Source: Methylobacterium sp. UNC378MF (GTDB lineage Bacteria > Pseudomonadota > Alphaproteobacteria > Rhizobiales > Beijerinckiaceae). From it: a DNA stretch of 64,000 nucleotides. The position numbers and the translations under genes were made by a program. The DNA is taken from assembly GCF_900103195.1 (NCBI RefSeq), contig NZ_FMWU01000005.1, positions 124,001-188,000 on the forward strand. Reading direction: 5' to 3'. Shown in pieces: positions 53,555-63,622 of the stretch (its first letter is position 1; every line of letters begins with the position of its first letter). Below the pieces are notes generated by a model. That model did no database searches and had not been told where the DNA came from. It worked only from the letters and a program-made list of their open reading frames with translations.

Positions 53555-53890
53555 TCACCCGTCGAAGATCTTGTCGTCTCCGATCAGAAGGTCACGCCCG
53601 TTCTTCGGCATGGGGAAGCCGTAGCCTCTCCCGGGCTTGTCGAACACCAGGATGCCCGCCTTGTGATAGGCGCTGGCATAAAGCGTGATGCCGATCTTCT
53701 GGAGCGTGAGGTGGAGCGCTTGAAAGGCATCCACGCCAGCGCCGAAGCTCTCTTCCGGAGCATTCGGCCATCCAATCGTATAGCGGCAGATCCACATCCC
53801 GTCCGCGTTTTCAGGTGCGTGCATCGTAATCTTGCACGCCTTGGGCTCGTATCCGTCCTGTATCGACAGGGACCGCTCCGCGATCACCAT
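53555..53890 (-). CDS. DUF6968 family protein
   Basis: The 111-residue protein matches the short DUF6968 family: MHAPENADGMWICRYTIGWP, ITLYASAYHKAGILVF and a C-terminal PGRGYGFPMPKNGRDLLIGD. It is soluble with no signal peptide. The function is unknown. ATG 53890 is chosen; the frame extends upstream to 53983 without family resemblance. Confidence 0.72.
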   Translation of the reverse strand: MVIAERSLSIQDGYEPKACKITMHAPENADGMWICRYTIGWPNAPEESFGAGVDAFQALHLTLQKIGITLYASAYHKAGILVFDKPGRGYGFPMPKNGRDLLIGDDKIFDG

Positions 53891-54109
53891 GGCTCGACCT
53901 CGCGATGCTGCAAGGAATCGTTCGGCGACTCCGCAGATCGTAGGCCGCAATGTTGCCTGGACGCAGCCTAGACCCAGGCGCATAGACGAGACGTCAATTC
54001 GGAGAAATGGATTCGTAGTGTCGTGCGTCTATGTAATTATTTCCGGTGAGCGAGTGGCATTGGCCTGAAATATCAATCGGGTTTACTGTGTCTGACCGAA
54101 GTCGCCCAC

Positions 54110-56128
54110 CTACACGGTCACCTGCGTCCCGACCTCCACCACCCGCCCGGTGGGGATCTGGAAGAAGTCCGTGGCATCGTTGGCGTTCTTGGCCAGCGTG
54201 ATGAAGATCCGGTCCTGCCAGAGCGGCATGTTCGAATGCGCCGCCGGCCGGATCGAGCGGCGCGACAGGAAGAACGAGGTCGCCATGATGTCGAACTTGA
54301 AGCCCTGGCGGCGCAGCAGCACCAGGGTCTTCGGAATGTTCGGCGTCTCCATGTAGCCGAACTTCATCACGACCCGGTAGAAATGCGGGCCGACCGGTTC
54401 GATGCGCACCTTGTCGGCCTCGTTCGAGCGGGGCGTGTCCACCGTCTCGACGGTCAGGATCACGTTCTTCTCGTGCAGCACCTTGTTGTGTTTGAGATTG
54501 TGCAGGAGCGCCGCGGGGGCGATCTCGGGATCGCTGGTCAGGAACACCGCGGTGCCGCGCACGTGGTGGGGCGGGCTCTTCTCCAGCATCCCGACCAGCT
54601 CCACCAGGGGCACGTCGGTCTTGCGGGTCTTGTTGAACAGGATCGTCACCCCGCGGACCCAGGTCCACATCAGGATGATCAGGCCGCCGGCCAGCAGCAG
54701 AGGGACGTAGCCGCCCTCCACCACCTTGATCAGGTTGGACAGCAGGAACAGGAACTCGAGGACGATGAAGGGCAGCATCACGGCCGCCGCCGCCACCGGC
54801 GACCATTTCCACATCCGCCACATCACCAGGAAGGTCAGCGAGGCGGTGAGCAGCATCGTCCCGGTTACCGCGATGCCGTAGGCCGAGGCGAGCGACGACG
54901 AGGTCTTGAACAGCACCGCCAGCAGCACCACGCCGATCATCAGCAGCGAATTGATCTGCGGCAGGTAGATCTGGCCGGCATGCGACTCGGACGTGTGGCG
55001 GATCTCCAGCCGCGGCAGCAGCCCGAGCTGGATCGCCTGCCGGGACAGCGAGAAGGCGCCGGTGATCACCGCCTGGCTCGCCACCACGGTGGCCAGCGTG
55101 GCGAGCAGCACCATCGGCAGCAGGCCCCAGGCCGGCACCAGCTGGAAGAACGGGTCGGCAGTGTCGGGCTTCTCCAGCACCAGGGCGGCCTGCCCGAGAT
55201 AGTTCAGGGCGAGCGCCGGGAAGACGAGGCCGATCCAGGCCACCTGGATCGGCTTGCGGCCGAAATGGCCGAGATCGGCGAACAGGGCCTCCGCGCCGGT
55301 GACCGCCAGGAACACGGCGCCCAGCGCCACCAGGGCTCCGGTGCCATGACCGAGGAGGTAGACCACGGCGTGCACGGGGTTGGCCGCGCGGAACACCTCC
55401 GGGTGCAGGGCGATGTGCGGCAGCGCCGCAAGCGCCATGGCGAGGAACCACACGATGGTCATCGGCCCGAAGAAGGCTGCGACCTTCCCGGTGCCGCGGT
55501 TCTGCACGAGGAAGAGCGCGACGATGATCACCACGGTGATCGGCAGGACGTAATCGTCGAGGGCGGGTGTGACGAGCTTCAGCCCCTCCACCGCCGAGAG
55601 CACCGAGATCGCCGGCGTGATCACCGCGTCGCCGTAGAACAGCGACGCCCCGAGCAGGCCCAGCATGAACACGATACGCGAGCCGCCGAGCGCCTTTCGC
55701 GCCAGCGCCATCAGCGAGAGGATGCCGCCCTCGCCGTTGTTGTCCATGCGCAGCAGGATCGCGACGTATTTCACCGTCACGATCATGAAGAGCGCCCAGA
55801 GGATCAGCGAGACCGTGCCGATCACCTCCTCGGGCAGCAGGATGCCGTCGGTCCTGGCCGGGACAAGCGCCTCGCGGAACGCGTAGAGCGGGCTCGTGCC
55901 GATATCGCCGTAGACGACGCCGACCGAGCCGACCAGCAGCGTCCAGAAGCCGGCATGACCGTGCTGGGTCTCGCCCCTCTCGGGGGCGTCGAGGCTGCCG
56001 GAGGTGGCTGGCCCGTGCATCGGCGCCGGGGCGCCGGTCTCGTCGGGTGCCGGTGCGGCCGCGCGCGCGGCGTCGGGGGCTGCGGGCGCGGGCTGGGCGG
56101 CTACGCCGGGTGCGAAAGTGTGGCTCAT
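54110..56128 (-). CDS. kup: Low-affinity potassium transporter Kup
   Basis: The 672-residue protein has an extra Pro/Ala/Glu-rich N-terminus of about 60 residues, then the KUP/HAK core: [37 protein letters not shown] and about 12 membrane segments, and a soluble C-terminus with [20 protein letters not shown]. It takes up K+ with H+. Alone on the minus strand. Together with the CPA2 antiporter gene the window holds both K+ uptake and efflux. Confidence 0.95.
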   Translation of the reverse strand: MSHTFAPGVAAQPAPAAPDAARAAAPAPDETGAPAPMHGPATSGSLDAPERGETQHGHAGFWTLLVGSVGVVYGDIGTSPLYAFREALVPARTDGILLPEEVIGTVSLILWALFMIVTVKYVAILLRMDNNGEGGILSLMALARKALGGSRIVFMLGLLGASLFYGDAVITPAISVLSAVEGLKLVTPALDDYVLPITVVIIVALFLVQNRGTGKVAAFFGPMTIVWFLAMALAALPHIALHPEVFRAANPVHAVVYLLGHGTGALVALGAVFLAVTGAEALFADLGHFGRKPIQVAWIGLVFPALALNYLGQAALVLEKPDTADPFFQLVPAWGLLPMVLLATLATVVASQAVITGAFSLSRQAIQLGLLPRLEIRHTSESHAGQIYLPQINSLLMIGVVLLAVLFKTSSSLASAYGIAVTGTMLLTASLTFLVMWRMWKWSPVAAAAVMLPFIVLEFLFLLSNLIKVVEGGYVPLLLAGGLIILMWTWVRGVTILFNKTRKTDVPLVELVGMLEKSPPHHVRGTAVFLTSDPEIAPAALLHNLKHNKVLHEKNVILTVETVDTPRSNEADKVRIEPVGPHFYRVVMKFGYMETPNIPKTLVLLRRQGFKFDIMATSFFLSRRSIRPAAHSNMPLWQDRIFITLAKNANDATDFFQIPTGRVVEVGTQVTV

Positions 56129-56400
56129 GCGGATGTCGGAAGCTCGGGCGTGGCCGGCGCTTCGCGGTTCGGCTCAGGGGCCAATCGGGGCCGGGCAGAA
56201 AACGCGAAGACTCCGCCGAACCGTGCGGGCCGGCCACCGGGCCGACCGCTCGCGGGATCGTGCGGCCTTGCTATCATGCCCTCGTGCAGCCGGAAACCGT
56301 GTGCATCTGCGAAGATCGCGGAGCTGGGTCTCGGCGCGACGGACTGGGCTATAGACGTTGACGCGGCGCGTCGGAGCCAGCCTGGGCGGCCGCTTCCCTG

Positions 56401-56512
56401 TCATCCCGTGCCCGCGCAGCGGAGTCCGGGATCCAGAGCCGCCGAGGCGGGGCGTCTTTCACCGACGGTGCGTCTGGGTTCCGGGCGCGCCTTCGGCGCC
56501 CCGGAATGACGG
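56401..56512. repeat. Palindromic dispersed element upstream of kup
   Basis: The element runs from TCATCCCG to CCGGAATGAC (56400-56512), with inner palindromic parts around GTCCGGGATCC and GGTTCCGGG. It resembles the GGGATCC-type element at 14640-14725. The remaining 56129-56566 region shows no gene. It may carry the terminator of ispG. Confidence 0.55.
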
Positions 56513-56566
56513 TGCGGACGAACAAGTCCTCGGTGTCGAAGGACGTCCGTGCCGACCCCGCGCCCC

Positions 56567-57892
56567 TCACTCGGCCGCGGTGCGCGTCCCGCCCTGACCG
56601 AATCGGCGCTCGATGTAGTCGATCACGATCGTCTCGAAATCCTTGGCCAGCGTCGGGCCGCGGAGGGTCATCGCCTTCTTGCCATCGATGAAGACCGGCG
56701 CGGTCGGAGTCTCGCCGGTTCCGGGCAGCGAGATGCCGATATCGGCATGCTTCGATTCGCCCGGCCCGTTCACGATGCAGCCCATCACGGCGACGTTCAG
56801 TCCCTCGACGCCGGGATAGGTCTTCTTCCATTCCGGCATGGAGGTGACGATCCAGTTCTGGATGTCGCGGGCAAGTTCCTGGAAGGTCGTCGAGGTCGTG
56901 CGTCCGCAGCCCGGGCAGGCCGCCACCATCGGCACGAAGGTGCGGAATCCCATCGTCTGCAGGAGTTCCTGGCTTGCCTTCACCTCGACGCTCCGGTCGC
57001 CGCCCGGCTCTGGGGTAAGCGAGTAGCGGATCGTGTCGCCGATACCCTCCTGAAGCAGCACGCCGATAGCGGCCGAGGCGGCGACGAGACCCTTCGAGCC
57101 CATCCCGGCCTCGGTCAGCCCGAGATGGATCGCGTAATCCGAGCGGCGCGCCACCTCGCGGTAGACGGCGATGAGATCCTGCACGGCCGAGACCTTGGCC
57201 GAGAGGATGATCCTGTTCTGCGGCAGGCCGAGTTCCACGGCGCGGTCGGCCGAGCCGATCGCCGAGCGGACCATCGCCTCGCGCATCACCGCGCGCGCAT
57301 CGATCGGCCGCGGCGCCTTGGCGTTCTCGTCCATCAGGTGGGTGAGCAACTCGCCGTCGAGCGAGCCCCAGTTGGCGCCGATCCGCACGGTCTTGTTGTG
57401 CTTGATCGCCTGCTCGATGATCGCCGAGAACTGGGTGTCCTTCTTGTCCTTGAAGCCGACATTGCCGGGGTTGATCCGGTACTTGGCCAGCGCCTCGGCG
57501 CAGGCCGGGTGGTCGGCGAGGAGCTTGTGGCCGATATAGTGGAAGTCGCCCACCAGCGGAACGTGGACGCCGATCCGGTCGAGGCGCTCGCGGATCTTCG
57601 GAACGGCAGCGGCCGCCTCGTCGCGGTCGACCGTGATCCGCACCAGTTCCGAGCCGACCCGGGCGAGCTGGGCGACCTGGGCCACCGTAGCGTCGATGTC
57701 GGCCGTGTCGGTGTTGGTCATCGACTGGACGACAATCGGCGCGCCACCACCGACCGTGACCGCGCCTTCACCCTCGCCGACCGTGACGCCGACGGTGCGG
57801 TGGCGCGGCGCGGGGCCTGCGATTTCCGGGCCGCCGCTGGCCAGCGGAGTCTCGGCGGGGATTTCGGAACGGGTGGCTTCCATGACTTCCAT
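56567..57892 (-). CDS. ispG: 4-hydroxy-3-methylbut-2-enyl-diphosphate synthase
   Basis: The 441-residue enzyme carries out the penultimate step of the MEP isoprenoid pathway. It holds the 4Fe-4S cysteines C326 and C329 in [10 protein letters not shown] and C372 in [17 protein letters not shown] with E379, and the N-terminal TIM barrel ([13 protein letters not shown]). Full length; a long N-terminal tail of about 30 residues is Glu/Pro-rich. It is divergent from the patatin gene. Confidence 0.97.
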   Translation of the reverse strand: MEVMEATRSEIPAETPLASGGPEIAGPAPRHRTVGVTVGEGEGAVTVGGGAPIVVQSMTNTDTADIDATVAQVAQLARVGSELVRITVDRDEAAAAVPKIRERLDRIGVHVPLVGDFHYIGHKLLADHPACAEALAKYRINPGNVGFKDKKDTQFSAIIEQAIKHNKTVRIGANWGSLDGELLTHLMDENAKAPRPIDARAVMREAMVRSAIGSADRAVELGLPQNRIILSAKVSAVQDLIAVYREVARRSDYAIHLGLTEAGMGSKGLVAASAAIGVLLQEGIGDTIRYSLTPEPGGDRSVEVKASQELLQTMGFRTFVPMVAACPGCGRTTSTTFQELARDIQNWIVTSMPEWKKTYPGVEGLNVAVMGCIVNGPGESKHADIGISLPGTGETPTAPVFIDGKKAMTLRGPTLAKDFETIVIDYIERRFGQGGTRTAAE

Positions 57893-58050
57893 CGTGGACT
57901 TTCGCGTGCGCGCCTCGCGGGGTGCCGGAGCCGTGACGGCTGCCGGGCCGGTCCCGGGGACACGCCTCGCCGGAACTTCGGGGCTGTCGCGGGTTAGCTG
58001 CGGATGACTCGGCGCCGCGTCAACCCGGCGCCGCGCACGACAGCATCGCG

Positions 58051-58074
58051 CATGACAGCATCGCGGCTGTCATG
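58051..58074. promoter_or_regulatory. 24-bp perfect palindrome between ispG and patatin gene
   Basis: CATGACAGC, spacer ATCGCG, GCTGTCATG: exact 9-bp arms with a 6-bp spacer. A direct copy of GACAGCATCGCG precedes it at 58039-58050. It lies 158 bp upstream of ispG and 191 bp upstream of the patatin gene, an operator candidate for either or both. No matching regulator is recognised. Confidence 0.6.
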
Positions 58075-58217
58075 TCGTATCCGGGCGCAGATGTCGAGTT
58101 TTCTGCACGTCCCGTAGGCGCCGCCGCCCCCGCTGGCGGGTTTTCGTCCGCGTCTGTTGCCGATTCGCTCGGTGCGGATCCGAGCTGTGAGGCCACCCGC
58201 AAACTTGGTCCGCGGTT

Positions 58218-58236
58218 GATGCTGCATTGCAGCATC
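58218..58236. promoter_or_regulatory. PhaR-like operator upstream of the patatin gene
   Basis: GATGCTGCA, one spacer T, TGCAGCATC: exact 9-bp arms. The core CTGC-ATT-GCAG fits the CTGC-N3-4-GCAG consensus reported for PhaR, the polyhydroxyalkanoate granule regulator. It ends 29 bp before the patatin start codon. Confidence 0.6.
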
Positions 58237-58265
58237 CCATCTCTGTCGCGGATCAGGAGGCCGAA

Positions 58266-59393
58266 ATGAGCGAGCAATGCAGCGGCGCCGAGCCGCACAA
58301 TCCCGTCACTGCCGTGCCCGAGGCGCCCGTTTCGGATGCGATCGATGTGCCGGCCGCGCAGGCGCCGAACCACATGCTGGCCGGGCCGAATGCCGAGAAG
58401 CCGGTCGCCTTGGCCCTCCAGGGCGGCGGCGCGCACGGTGCCTTCACCTGGGGCGTTCTCGATGCCCTGATCGAGGATGGGCGTCTCGGCTTCGAGGCGG
58501 TGACCGGTGCGAGCGCGGGGGCGATGAACGCCGTCGTCCTGGTGGATGGCTGGTTGAAGGGTGGTCCTGACGGAGCGCGCGAGGGTCTGGAGCGCTTCTG
58601 GCGCGAGGTCAGCCTCGACGGCGACCTAGGGCCGGCCCAGCGCAACCTCGTCAGCGGCCTGTTCAGCCTGTGGAAGGGCAATCCGGTTGCCGAGTTCTGG
58701 TCCAAGATGCTGGCGCCGAGCCCCTACGTGTCGAACCCGCTCAACATCAACCCGTTGCGCAAGGCGCTGGCCGAGCAGGTCGATTTCGACCGTCTGCGCG
58801 CGGCCGACACGGCGGGCCTGTTCGTCTCCGCCACCAATGTCTGGACCGGCAAGCTCGCCGTGTTCGAGCGCGAACGCCTGACCGTCGATCACCTGATGGC
58901 CTCGGCCTGCCTGCCGACCGTCTTCCAGGCGGTGGAGATCGACGGCGTGCCGTATTGGGACGGCGGCTATCTGGGCAACCCGCCGCTCTACCCGCTTCAC
59001 CGGGGCGCCCAGACCCGCGACATCGTGCTCGTGCAGATCAACCCGGTGGAGCGGCGCGAGACCCCGCGCACCGAGAGCGAGATCCGGGACCGGCTCAACG
59101 AGATCACTTTCAACGCCAACCTGATGCGGGAATTGCGGGCGATCGATTTCCTCGACGGGCTGATCGAGGAAGGCGTTCTCGGCCAGGGCCAGTACCGTCG
59201 GGTTCTCGTGCACCGGATCGACGGCACCGACGCGCTGGAGGATTACAACGCCGCGTCCAAGCTCGACGCCCGCTGGACCGTGTTCAAGCGCCTGCGCGAC
59301 AAGGGCCGCGCCGCCGCGCAGGCTTGGCTCGCCGAGAATTACGAGCGGATCGGCCAGGATTGCACGATCGACCTGCAGCAGGCATATCAGTAG
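58266..59393 (+). CDS. Patatin-like phospholipase
   Basis: The 375-residue protein has the patatin oxyanion GGGAHG (53-58), nucleophile S83 in VTGASAGAMNA and D232 in YWDGGYLGNPP, forming a Ser-Asp dyad. The C-terminal part has a conserved EITFNANLMRELRAIDFLDG helix of this bacterial subgroup. AGGAGG sits 6 nt upstream. No signal peptide, so it acts in the cytoplasm; a PhaR-like operator just upstream points to polyhydroxybutyrate granules or membranes. Substrate not shown. Confidence 0.9.
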   Translation: MSEQCSGAEPHNPVTAVPEAPVSDAIDVPAAQAPNHMLAGPNAEKPVALALQGGGAHGAFTWGVLDALIEDGRLGFEAVTGASAGAMNAVVLVDGWLKGGPDGAREGLERFWREVSLDGDLGPAQRNLVSGLFSLWKGNPVAEFWSKMLAPSPYVSNPLNINPLRKALAEQVDFDRLRAADTAGLFVSATNVWTGKLAVFERERLTVDHLMASACLPTVFQAVEIDGVPYWDGGYLGNPPLYPLHRGAQTRDIVLVQINPVERRETPRTESEIRDRLNEITFNANLMRELRAIDFLDGLIEEGVLGQGQYRRVLVHRIDGTDALEDYNAASKLDARWTVFKRLRDKGRAAAQAWLAENYERIGQDCTIDLQQAYQ

Positions 59394-59626
59394 ATCGTTT
59401 GTATTTTCTAGATCTTATCGACATATTTGGGCTAAAAATTTCTAAAAGTAATCCAAGTACGGAGTTGAACATGAATAAGTAGCCGATTTCTGCAAATAAA
59501 ACTCCAGCATTGGCGCGCCGAGAGGATCTTCAGAAATTTTTTGATCTTGATTTTATCTTCTGCCGGCCACTTGTGCCGACGAGATGGCTGCCCTGGTGGG
59601 CTCCGTCGTCAGAGCAGAGGTCGTTC

Positions 59627-61318
59627 ATGAGCGTTCGATTGGTCGATTTCAGGATCAGCGCGAAGATCGCGCTGATCCTGGCGGTGATGCTGATCATCAT
59701 GATCAGCGTATCGGTCATCTCACTGCGGAATATCGATTTGACCGAAGATACGGAAGCCTGGGCGACGCACACGCACGAGCTGATCTCCGCGGTCGAGCAG
59801 ATGACGGCCGCGATGATCAACCGCGAGACCGGCATGCGCGGCTACCTGATCTCGGCGGATCCCCGCTTCCTCGAACCCGAGCAAGCGGGCCGCGCGGCAT
59901 TCGCGGTGGCCTGGAACGTGGCGCGCAGTCTAACGTCCGACAACGCCGCGCAGCAGCAGCGGCTGACAGACTTGAACACCCTGGCGGAGGATTGGAGCCG
60001 GAACGTCGCGGATCGCGAGATCGCTCTGATGAAGGATCCCGCGACCCGGGATGAGGCGCGCCGCATCGAGAGTTCGGGAGTCGGCAAGGCCGCGATGGAT
60101 GGTCTGCGTGCCAAGGCGACCGAGATCGCGACGACCGAGCGGGACTTGCTGACGACGCGCACCGCCGCGTCGGCGGCGGCCATCGCCTCGTCGCGCGCTG
60201 CCAGCTACGTCGGGCTGGGACTGATGGTGCTCGCAGCGCTTGGTAGTCTGCTCCTCCTCCAGGTCGGCATCGCCCGGCCGATCGGCGCCATAACGGGGAC
60301 GATGATCCGCCTCGCCGCCGACGACCTGTCGGTCGCGGTGCCAGGCGTCGGACGTCGCGACGAGATCGGCGCCATGGCCGAGGTTGTACAGGTCTTCCGG
60401 GATGGGCTCGCCCGAGCCAAGGCACTGGAATCCGAGGCGGCCGAGACGCGGGCGGCGTTGGAGGCGCAGCGTAAGGCCGCGATGCGCGAGATGGCCGACG
60501 GGTTCGAGACCGCGGTCGGCGGCGTCGTGCGCGCCGTCTCGACTGCGGCGACCGAGCTGCAATCCACAGCCGCGAGCATGAGCGCGGCCGCCACCGAGAC
60601 CGCGCGGCAATCGACCATGGTGGCGTCTGCGGCCGAGCAGGCCTCCGCAAACGTCAGCACGGTGGCGGCGGCGGCCGAGGAACTCGGTGCCACGGTGGCG
60701 GAGATCGGGCGTCAGGTCCAGAACTCGGCGGATTTCGCCGGCTCGGCCGTCACGGAGGCTGGGAAATCCGCCGACCTGATGCAGACCCTGCGCGCGGGCG
60801 CTGCCCGGATCGGCGATGTAGTCGGCCTCATCTCGGGGATCGCCGCGCAGACCAATCTGCTGGCGCTCAATGCCACCATCGAGGCGGCACGCGCCGGCGA
60901 GGCAGGAGCCGGCTTCGCCGTGGTGGCGACGGAGGTCAAGGAACTGGCTGGCCAGACCGCCAGGGCGACCGAGGAGGTCGCGCGGCAGATCGGTGATATC
61001 CAATCCCGGACCGGGGAGGCGTCGGACGCGATCGCGGTGGTGGTGGGCCGCATCAACGAGATCAGCGTCCTGGCCGGCGGCATCGCGTCCGCAGTCGAGC
61101 AGCAGGGCGCGGCGACCCAGGAGATCGTCCGCAATGTCGGGGAGGCGGCACTCGGGACCGACCAAGTGACGGGCGGCATCGCGGGGGTAGCCCGCGCCGC
61201 CGAGGGCGCCGGCGCTGCAGCCGCGCAGCTCCTGGGCTCGGCGGCCGGCTTGTCCAACGAGGCCCGACGGCTCGACGCGGAGGTGCGTCGCTTCCTCGAT
61301 TCGGTTCGGGCTGCTTAG
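59627..61318 (+). CDS. Methyl-accepting chemotaxis protein with CHASE3-like sensor
   Basis: The 563-residue receptor has a membrane segment at about 15-33, a CHASE3-like periplasmic helical sensor to about 190 ([20 protein letters not shown]), a second membrane segment near 200-218, a HAMP domain, and a signalling domain with the highly conserved hairpin [20 protein letters not shown]. The cytoplasmic tail docks CheA/CheW. ATG 59627 starts the true protein; sequence from 59510 is AT-rich and non-family. The ligand is unknown. Confidence 0.94.
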   Translation: MSVRLVDFRISAKIALILAVMLIIMISVSVISLRNIDLTEDTEAWATHTHELISAVEQMTAAMINRETGMRGYLISADPRFLEPEQAGRAAFAVAWNVARSLTSDNAAQQQRLTDLNTLAEDWSRNVADREIALMKDPATRDEARRIESSGVGKAAMDGLRAKATEIATTERDLLTTRTAASAAAIASSRAASYVGLGLMVLAALGSLLLLQVGIARPIGAITGTMIRLAADDLSVAVPGVGRRDEIGAMAEVVQVFRDGLARAKALESEAAETRAALEAQRKAAMREMADGFETAVGGVVRAVSTAATELQSTAASMSAAATETARQSTMVASAAEQASANVSTVAAAAEELGATVAEIGRQVQNSADFAGSAVTEAGKSADLMQTLRAGAARIGDVVGLISGIAAQTNLLALNATIEAARAGEAGAGFAVVATEVKELAGQTARATEEVARQIGDIQSRTGEASDAIAVVVGRINEISVLAGGIASAVEQQGAATQEIVRNVGEAALGTDQVTGGIAGVARAAEGAGAAAAQLLGSAAGLSNEARRLDAEVRRFLDSVRAA

Positions 61319-61433
61319 GGTAACGTCCCTGGCGGTCCAAGGCAGGCCTGCGACGAATCGACCGGATCGGTGGGTGAAACACCGGCCCGTTTGACGCGTT
61401 GCGGGGCGTTGTATCCCGGACGAGGCTGCCGTC

Positions 61434-61988
61434 ATGACCTTGCTGCGTCGCGAAGCCCTGATCCTGATCGGCGCCGGCCTCGCCGGTACGGCCCGCGCCG
61501 CCGAACCCATGCGGGCCACGAATTTCGCCTTCGACACTCCGGAGGGCGGCCCCATGCCGCTCTCTGCCTATGCGGGGAAGCCGATCTTGGTGGTCAACAC
61601 CGCCACGGCCTGCGGCTATGCCGGGCAGCTCGCCGGGCTCCAGACGCTCTGGACGCGGTTCGGCGATCGCGGGCTCATCGTGCTGGGCGTCCCATCCCCG
61701 GATTTCGGCAATCAGGAGCCGCTGGACGGGCCGGCCATCGCGGAGGCTGCGCGGAAGAATCACGGCGTCACCTTCCCGCTCACGGCCAAGACCCGGGTGA
61801 AGATGCCGGGCGCCCACCCATTCTACCGCTGGGCTGCGGCCGAGCGGCCCGCCGAGACGCCGCGCTGGAACTTTCACAAATACCTGATCGCCCGGGACGG
61901 GACCCTCGCGGCGGCCTTCGCCACGCAGGTCGAGCCGACCGATCCGCGGATCATTTCGGGCATCGCCACGACCCTCGACCAAGCTTGA
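61434..61988 (+). CDS. Glutathione peroxidase family protein (exported)
   Basis: The 184-residue protein has a signal peptide-like N-terminus (about 1-22, AGTARA) and the GPx core: NTATACGYAGQLAGLQ with the catalytic C60, GVPSPDFGNQEP and a conserved W/N in RWNFHKYLIARDG. Most GPx have NVASxCG and PCNQFG; here both blocks differ (ATACG and SPDFG), a divergent subfamily. It reduces hydroperoxides, probably in the periplasm. The next gene is an ECF sigma factor, so stress control is likely. Confidence 0.88.
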   Translation: MTLLRREALILIGAGLAGTARAAEPMRATNFAFDTPEGGPMPLSAYAGKPILVVNTATACGYAGQLAGLQTLWTRFGDRGLIVLGVPSPDFGNQEPLDGPAIAEAARKNHGVTFPLTAKTRVKMPGAHPFYRWAAAERPAETPRWNFHKYLIARDGTLAAAFATQVEPTDPRIISGIATTLDQA

Positions 61989-62045
61989 GGTCGACGCCGG
62001 TCCGGCACGTGGGATTAAAGGGCCGCTGCCCCGCGTTCGCACCTT

Positions 62046-62693
62046 ATGGCATCGGACAAGAACAAGCGCCCGGACCTCCTCGACCTGCTGGTGCCGCTGC
62101 GGCGCTACGCCCGATCGCTCACCCGCGACACGCTGCGGGCCGACGATCTCGTCCATGACACGCTGGTGCGCGCCCTGGAGATGCAGGGCACGCTCCGGCC
62201 CAACACCAACCTGCGCACCTGGATGATGACGGTGCTGCACAACGCCTTCATCGACGAGCAGCGCCGCAGGCAGGTCGAGGCGCGGCACGCCGACACACTG
62301 GTGCGGATGACCGAGGACATGGCGCCGCCGGCCCAGGAGGGACAGGTGCGCTTGGCCCAGATCCGGCAGGCCTTCCTCAGGCTGCCGGAGGAGCAGCGCG
62401 CCGCGCTCCACCTCGTCACCCTGGAGGGCATGGCGTACGCCGACGCGGCGGACGTGCTCGGAATCCCGATCGGCACGCTGATGTCCCGTCTCGGCCGCGG
62501 CCGCGCGGCCCTGCGGGCCTTCGAGGAGGGAACGCGAACCGATCGGACCTCCGGCGAGGCGGAGCCCCCCCGGCCAGCCGAGCGGACATCCGAGACGCGG
62601 CGCGGGCCGCCCTCCGCCCTTCGGCTGGTCGTGTCCGACGAACCGAAGGGCCGGTCCGCCTGGCCCCTTCGACGCGCTGTCGGAGAGGATTGA
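62046..62693 (+). CDS. ECF-type RNA polymerase sigma factor
   Basis: The 215-residue protein has sigma region 2 (LRADDLVHDTLVRALEMQGT, LRTWMMTVLHNAFIDEQRRR) and region 4 (LPEEQRAALHLVTLEGMAYA, DVLGIPIGTLMSRLGRGRAA). The C-terminal ~45 residues are a Pro/Arg/Ser-rich tail beyond region 4. It overlaps a downstream anti-sigma-like gene region and lies 57 bp after the peroxidase gene, so it may govern oxidative-stress genes. Confidence 0.93.
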   Translation: MASDKNKRPDLLDLLVPLRRYARSLTRDTLRADDLVHDTLVRALEMQGTLRPNTNLRTWMMTVLHNAFIDEQRRRQVEARHADTLVRMTEDMAPPAQEGQVRLAQIRQAFLRLPEEQRAALHLVTLEGMAYADAADVLGIPIGTLMSRLGRGRAALRAFEEGTRTDRTSGEAEPPRPAERTSETRRGPPSALRLVVSDEPKGRSAWPLRRAVGED

Positions 62694-62794
62694 GGGCGAG
62701 GTTGATGAAGGACCGGCACCCGAGGGCGCCGGTGGCGACTGACGATTGCGACCGGCGGATCGCCTCCGGGCACGCTGGATTCGAGGACTTCACG

Positions 62795-63559
62795 ATGATC
62801 GATCCGATCACAGATGACGATCTCATCGGCTTCGTCGACGGGCAGATCGACCCGATGCGCCGTCTCGACGTCGAGGCCCATCTGGCAGCCAACCCCGAGG
62901 CGGCGGCCCGGGTGATGGCCGAGATGCACGATCGCGATGCCCTGCGGGCCTGTTTCGAGCCCGTTCCGGAGCCCGGGCCGGACCGGAACGTGATCCTGGC
63001 GCGCCGCTTCGACCGGAACCTGCGCTGGCGCCGCGTCGCCTCGCGCCTGAAGCGGGCCGCCGCCATCGCGGTGCTCGTGGGCGCGGGCTGGCTCGCCCAT
63101 GACGAGATCGGCCGGTTCGGCGTTCCCGATACCCTGGCGGCAACGCCGGATCCGGCACTGATCGCGGATGCCCGGCAGGCTCGGGCCGTGGCGCAGCTGC
63201 GCAAGAGCATCGGTGGTCAGGCCGACGGACCGGTCTACGATCGGGAGCGCCTCCGCTCTGTGACCGGGATCGATCTTCCGGCCCTGCCCGACGGCTGGCG
63301 GGTCCGCGACATTCAGGTCTTCCCCGCCCGGCACGGCACTGGGATCGAGGTCGCCCTCGAGGCCGGACATTTCGGCGAGGCGTCGCTGTTCGCCACCCGC
63401 GGCATCCGCGGCGGGCCGACGACACTTTCCGGTTCGGATGACGGCGACGTCGTCGCGTGGAACGCGGGCGACACCGCCTACGCCCTGAGCGGCCCGCGGA
63501 GCGACGCGGAACTGCGGCAGGCGGCGAGCCTGCTCGGCGCCGGTCCGGCGATCCGCTGA
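62795..63559 (+). CDS. Anti-sigma factor, membrane-anchored
   Basis: The 254-residue protein starts DPITDDDLIGFVDGQIDPMR, an anti-sigma N-terminal helical domain, has one membrane segment around residues 90-107 (AAAIAVLVGAGWLA), and a C-terminal periplasmic part with a PDGWRVRDIQVFPARHG pattern. It probably holds the upstream ECF sigma inactive at the membrane. No ZAS His/Cys pair is seen, so redox-metal sensing is unlikely. ATG 62705 or TTG 62690 would add 30-35 residues; ATG 62795 is preferred for GAGG 9 nt upstream. Confidence 0.82.
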   Translation: MIDPITDDDLIGFVDGQIDPMRRLDVEAHLAANPEAAARVMAEMHDRDALRACFEPVPEPGPDRNVILARRFDRNLRWRRVASRLKRAAAIAVLVGAGWLAHDEIGRFGVPDTLAATPDPALIADARQARAVAQLRKSIGGQADGPVYDRERLRSVTGIDLPALPDGWRVRDIQVFPARHGTGIEVALEAGHFGEASLFATRGIRGGPTTLSGSDDGDVVAWNAGDTAYALSGPRSDAELRQAASLLGAGPAIR

Positions 63560-63622
63560 CCGCGCGCTGAAGCCTCCTCGGGCCCCTCGACAGGGCGCCC
63601 CGGCGGGTGCGAAAGATCGGCC

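Noticed and set aside
54236..56509. A 757-codon plus-strand open frame opposite kup
   Set aside because: Antisense shadow of kup; composition is Gln/His/Arg-rich and lacks any fold signature.
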